Source of the DNA: an uncultured Acidobacteriota bacterium
GTDB lineage: Bacteria > Acidobacteriota > Terriglobia > Terriglobales > Acidobacteriaceae
Assembly: GCA_903932385.1 (NCBI GenBank)
Contig: CAIZGA010000571.1
Location: 1-9,581, forward strand
DNA length: 9,581 bases
Reading direction: 5' to 3'
How positions within the stretch are numbered: the stretch's first letter is position 1; each line of letters begins with the position of its first letter. The notes under the pieces were generated by a model. It was not told the origin of the DNA, did no database searches, and saw nothing but the letters and a program-made list of their open reading frames with translations. Positions 6,372 through 9,581 of this stretch are shown piece after piece. The position numbers and the translations under genes were made by a program.

Positions 6372-9300
6372 TTAGAAGTGCAAGCGGCCGGCAATCTGAA
6401 TCTGGCGCGGGCTGTAGGTGTAGTTGCTGTTGGAGTTGGTGTAGGTACCGAAGGTGTTGTAAGGCGTCAAAGTTGTACCGCTGAGGGCGTAAGCCTGATT
6501 GGATACACCGGTGATGTTCTGATGGTTCGCCAGGTTGAAGATTTCGGCAAAGACCTCAAAGCGCGCGTTTTCAAAGACAGGCGCGTGGAAGTAGAAGTTC
6601 TTGCCGATTCGCATATCCACCACTACGGTGCTGGGGTAGCTATAGGTGTTGCGGGCAATCACGGGCAGACGGTCTGCACTGGAGCCTGAGCCGTTCAGGC
6701 CCTTATAGGCTTCGTTGACTGCGCATCCGCCAGATGAGGTACAACCGTCCACGCCGTTTGGTACAGTGAGTCCGGAAGCCGAACCTGTGACATATGGCGT
6801 GTAGGGTAGCCCATCCTGCATCTGCAGCAACGGAGCAAATCTCCAGCCGCCAAGTGCGTAATCCTTCAGGCCGTGGAAGTGCGTTTGCGGCTGATAGACA
6901 AAAGCGGCGATGAAGCGCTGGGGCACATTCAGCGAACTGTTTCCGTGTTCCAATTGCAGGTTTGTCGGATCGTACGCCGTATAGCTGGGGACGACGGTGG
7001 AGAGATAAGGATTATCGTCCATGGCATGTGACCAAGTGTAGTTTGCCAGAACAGAGAGACCATTCTCATAGCGGCGGTCCACCTGTATGGACATTGCGTT
7101 GTAGTTTGAATTGACATTACTCCTGACATCAAGAATTTCTCCGTATGCCGCATTGGGGCGTGTAGAAGATGCAGCGCCTATCGGTTGCAGAAAAACCTTG
7201 GTGGTGAAGGTTTGTCCGGGCTGCAAGGGAATAATGGCGCCACCATGCGGCTTGGTGACGTAACCGGTGTTTGCAGGTTGCGGGTAGCTGGAGTAGGTGG
7301 CTTCTGCAGTCGTGCTGATAGGGTAGGATGTCTGCGAAGTAGCCGAGGTTGGAGTGCCGATGGTGAAGGTGTAGTTGTAGGTCGCTGCGGGGTCAAAGTT
7401 CGTATCGATGGCGCTGGGCATTTCGCGACCGAAAGACCCCATATACGTTATCGCCAGAACGGTGTTGTGGCCGATGTTGCGTTCGATGGCGAGATCGGTT
7501 TCATGCACCTGAGGGTTCTGCATGTGCGGATCAAGATACGCAACTGTAGAGCTGGGCGACTTGGTTGTGCCGACCGGGAGCGAGCTTAGACCTGTGGTCT
7601 GGCTACCAGCAAGGCACTGGTAGACCTGTGCCGCAGAAGTTGCGATGGCCGGAAAGATGGGCCCACAGTTTGCAGAATAGAGGGAGTTGGTCAGGCCGAT
7701 TTGCGCATTCGGCGAGCCGGACTCCTCATAGGTCTGGAGGATGTTCGAGTTGATGATGCGGCCGTAGTACATGCCGTAGCCGCCGCGCAGGATGGTTTTG
7801 CTATCGCCGAAAATGTTCCAGGCAAAGCCGACCCTGGGTGCGATGTTGTTTTTGTCATTCGGACGGCTGGCAGTCAGCGGCAGTGCTGTATTGAGGCCGC
7901 CAAGCGCAGAGGAGAGCGCAGGGTTACCGGTATTTGGGAAGGGATTGGGTGGGACGACTTCGTACTCATAACGAGCGCCAAGGGTTAGCGTGAGGTTCGG
8001 TAGAACGCGCCAGTCATCGGTGGCATAGCCGGCATATTCGTGCGTGGCAATTTCGCCAATTGGATTGCCGAAGTTCTGATCGAAGCTGTAGTACAGCTGA
8101 TTGTTGGCATAGTTCGGGCCGCCAACGCCGGTCACTGCGTTCAGGTAGTCGGCGATGAAAGTGTAGGAATAGTCGTAGCTGTAGCTGCCGTTGCCGTTGT
8201 ACAGGTTGTTGACGTAGTCCTTCACGTAGTTGTACTCAAGGCCGGCTTTGGAGACATGCTTACCGTGGCTCCAGGTGACGGAATCGAGAAGTTGGAGTCG
8301 GCTTTCTTGTGGGTCCGCGCCACGCGGCAGGTCAGGATTGCTGCCGGCGTAAAATCCACTTTCAAAGTTGTAGCCAATTTGCGTGCCTGCTGCGTGACCG
8401 AATGCGTTGTGAGACATGGGAACTTCATTCGGAGAAGGTCCGTTTTGGTTGGTGAACTCAAAGTCGCGACCATATTGAAAGAGCGCGTCGTTGACCATTG
8501 AATTTGTGATCACTGTGCTGAGTCGCACAATGCCGAAATCTTCTTTGATGAAGTCAGTGCCCCAGCCGGAAACTCCTTCATTTTCGGTGCTGGGCTGATA
8601 GAGACCGTTGGGTGCCGAGTAGCGCATCCGGTTGTACATCAGCGATAGCCGGTTGCGATCGTTGATTTGATAATCCAATTTTGGCAGGTTGACCAGTTGG
8701 GTTGCCGAACGGGGAACCGTGCCGAGGAAGGTGCTCATGATACCGAGTCCCTGCTGGTAATAGGCTGAGCCGGCCTGATAGCTGACGCCGTAGAGGGCCG
8801 CAATTGCGCAGGCGTTGTAGTCACCTTCGGTCTGCAGGGTGAGGGTTGGCGCTGTGAAAGCGGAGGTGTTGCAGGTATCGCCGGCAGGCAGAAACGCATC
8901 AGAGGGAGCGAAGCTGTCGCTCGGGTCGGAAGTGGTTGCGGTGCCGGGAAAGTTCCGCTTGGATTCGTCGTACGCGTAGAACCAGAAAAGTTTGTTGTGG
9001 ATGAGTGGGCCGCCAACGCCGAAGCCCCACTGTTTGCGCCAGTCGGTTGGCTTATAGGGCTTGATGGTGTAGCCTCCCGAGGTGTTCGCTACATTCAGCA
9101 ACGTATAGGGATTGACGGCACCGCCAAGGTCATTGTCGCGATCGTAGAAGAAAATCTCGCCATGCAGTTGATTGGTGCCGCTCTTGGTGACAGTGTTGAT
9201 GACGCCGCCTGCAGAGCGGCCATACTGCGCGGAGTAGTTCGAGGTGTTGACCTGGAACTCCTGAATGGCGGCCTGAGTGATGGAGTAGGAAGCACGGGTG

Positions 9301-9581
9301 CGACCACGCGCCTCAGAAAAGTACGCCTGATTATCGTCAGCGCCATCCACCGTGTTGTTGTTCAGCAGGAAGCTGATGCCGCGAAAGCTGAGCAAGCCAT
9401 AGCCGTCGGAGTTTGAGACAACGCCGGGGGTGAGCAGGGCAAAGTCTGACCAGCGCCGGCCATTGATGGGCAGGTTGTCAATCGATGCCTGATCGAGAGT
9501 AGTTGAAATGTCGCTGGATTCGACGTGCATCAACGGCGTTTCATCGGTCACCACAATGTTGTTGGAGACGGAGCCAACCTG
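6372..9581 (-). CDS. Oar-like TonB-dependent outer-membrane receptor (5' end outside window)
   Basis: The product is an outer-membrane beta-barrel of the Oar-like TonB-dependent transporter group abundant in Acidobacteria. The frame is open to the right window edge (QVGSVSNNI precede the first GTG at 9554), so 1069 codons are visible. The signal peptide and, as usual in this group, a carboxypeptidase-regulatory-like domain of about 100 residues should lie outside. The visible start is the plug: SIDNLPINGRRWSDFALLTPGVV, then LLSFRGISFLLNNNTVDGADDN and IQEFQVNTSNYSAQYGRSAGGVINTVTKSGTNQLHG. The remainder is a long barrel rich in Tyr, Asn, Gly and aromatic strands (for example LTLTLGARYEYEV and LSVLANYTWSHAMDD). 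It ends in IQIAGRLHF with the terminal Phe that guides insertion by the Bam complex. The substrate cannot be read from the sequence; relatives are associated with polymers or peptides. The gene converges on the nuclease gene. Confidence 0.93.
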   Translation of the reverse strand, partial: QVGSVSNNIVVTDETPLMHVESSDISTTLDQASIDNLPINGRRWSDFALLTPGVVSNSDGYGLLSFRGISFLLNNNTVDGADDNQAYFSEARGRTRASYSITQAAIQEFQVNTSNYSAQYGRSAGGVINTVTKSGTNQLHGEIFFYDRDNDLGGAVNPYTLLNVANTSGGYTIKPYKPTDWRKQWGFGVGGPLIHNKLFWFYAYDESKRNFPGTATTSDPSDSFAPSDAFLPAGDTCNTSAFTAPTLTLQTEGDYNACAIAALYGVSYQAGSAYYQQGLGIMSTFLGTVPRSATQLVNLPKLDYQINDRNRLSLMYNRMRYSAPNGLYQPSTENEGVSGWGTDFIKEDFGIVRLSTVITNSMVNDALFQYGRDFEFTNQNGPSPNEVPMSHNAFGHAAGTQIGYNFESGFYAGSNPDLPRGADPQESRLQLLDSVTWSHGKHVSKAGLEYNYVKDYVNNLYNGNGSYSYDYSYTFIADYLNAVTGVGGPNYANNQLYYSFDQNFGNPIGEIATHEYAGYATDDWRVLPNLTLTLGARYEYEVVPPNPFPNTGNPALSSALGGLNTALPLTASRPNDKNNIAPRVGFAWNIFGDSKTILRGGYGMYYGRIINSNILQTYEESGSPNAQIGLTNSLYSANCGPIFPAIATSAAQVYQCLAGSQTTGLSSLPVGTTKSPSSTVAYLDPHMQNPQVHETDLAIERNIGHNTVLAITYMGSFGREMPSAIDTNFDPAATYNYTFTIGTPTSATSQTSYPISTTAEATYSSYPQPANTGYVTKPHGGAIIPLQPGQTFTTKVFLQPIGAASSTRPNAAYGEILDVRSNVNSNYNAMSIQVDRRYENGLSVLANYTWSHAMDDNPYLSTVVPSYTAYDPTNLQLEHGNSSLNVPQRFIAAFVYQPQTHFHGLKDYALGGWRFAPLLQMQDGLPYTPYVTGSASGLTVPNGVDGCTSSGGCAVNEAYKGLNGSGSSADRLPVIARNTYSYPSTVVVDMRIGKNFYFHAPVFENARFEVFAEIFNLANHQNITGVSNQAYALSGTTLTPYNTFGTYTNSNSNYTYSPRQIQIAGRLHF

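Noticed and set aside
8040..8501. 153-aa hydrophobic-looking frame on the + strand
   Set aside because: It lies wholly within the well-supported TonB receptor gene on the other strand. Its Val/Ala-rich composition comes from reverse reading of Tyr/Asn/Thr-rich barrel codons.

Overview
The window most likely comes from an acidobacterium (phylum Acidobacteriota, probably class Terriglobia). Two gene families point there: a secreted VWFA-related protein of the TIGR03436 type, which is strongly expanded in Acidobacteria, and a large Oar-like TonB-dependent outer-membrane protein with the typical plug motifs. This is inferred from family distribution; no rRNA or other phylogenetic marker is present.

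Layout. Positions 1-2290 (+) hold the C-terminal part of a large alpha-helical HEAT-repeat-like protein cut by the left window edge. It may be the sensor part of a STAND/NACHT-type NTPase, but the NTPase domain is not in view. It converges on a small AlbA_2 (Schlafen-like) protein at 2342-2821 (-). A perfect 8-bp stem-loop lies in the 51-bp gap between their stop codons. Positions 2888-3748 carry no convincing gene. This stretch has a clear internal structure: two 57-bp imperfect direct repeats exactly 690 bp apart, a 12-bp perfect hairpin, and a cluster of TTCCCTG/CAGGGAA motifs in both orientations.

Positions 3749-9581 hold three envelope or secreted proteins: the VWFA-related protein (-), an S1/P1-family nuclease (+) starting about 30 bp away and divergent from it, and the TonB-dependent receptor (-) running off the right edge. 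The nuclease and the receptor converge on a strong bidirectional terminator hairpin at 6325-6355.

The right half looks like ordinary acidobacterial envelope genes: an exported zinc nuclease that could degrade external RNA or single-stranded DNA, and an outer-membrane receptor of unknown substrate. Nothing in the sequence proves that they act together. The left half looks more like accessory DNA: a large repeat-domain protein, an AlbA_2 protein and a repeat-bounded non-coding segment. The repeat-bounded segment is the best candidate for something undescribed. The HEAT-protein/AlbA_2 pair is a possible but unproven defence-related neighbourhood.
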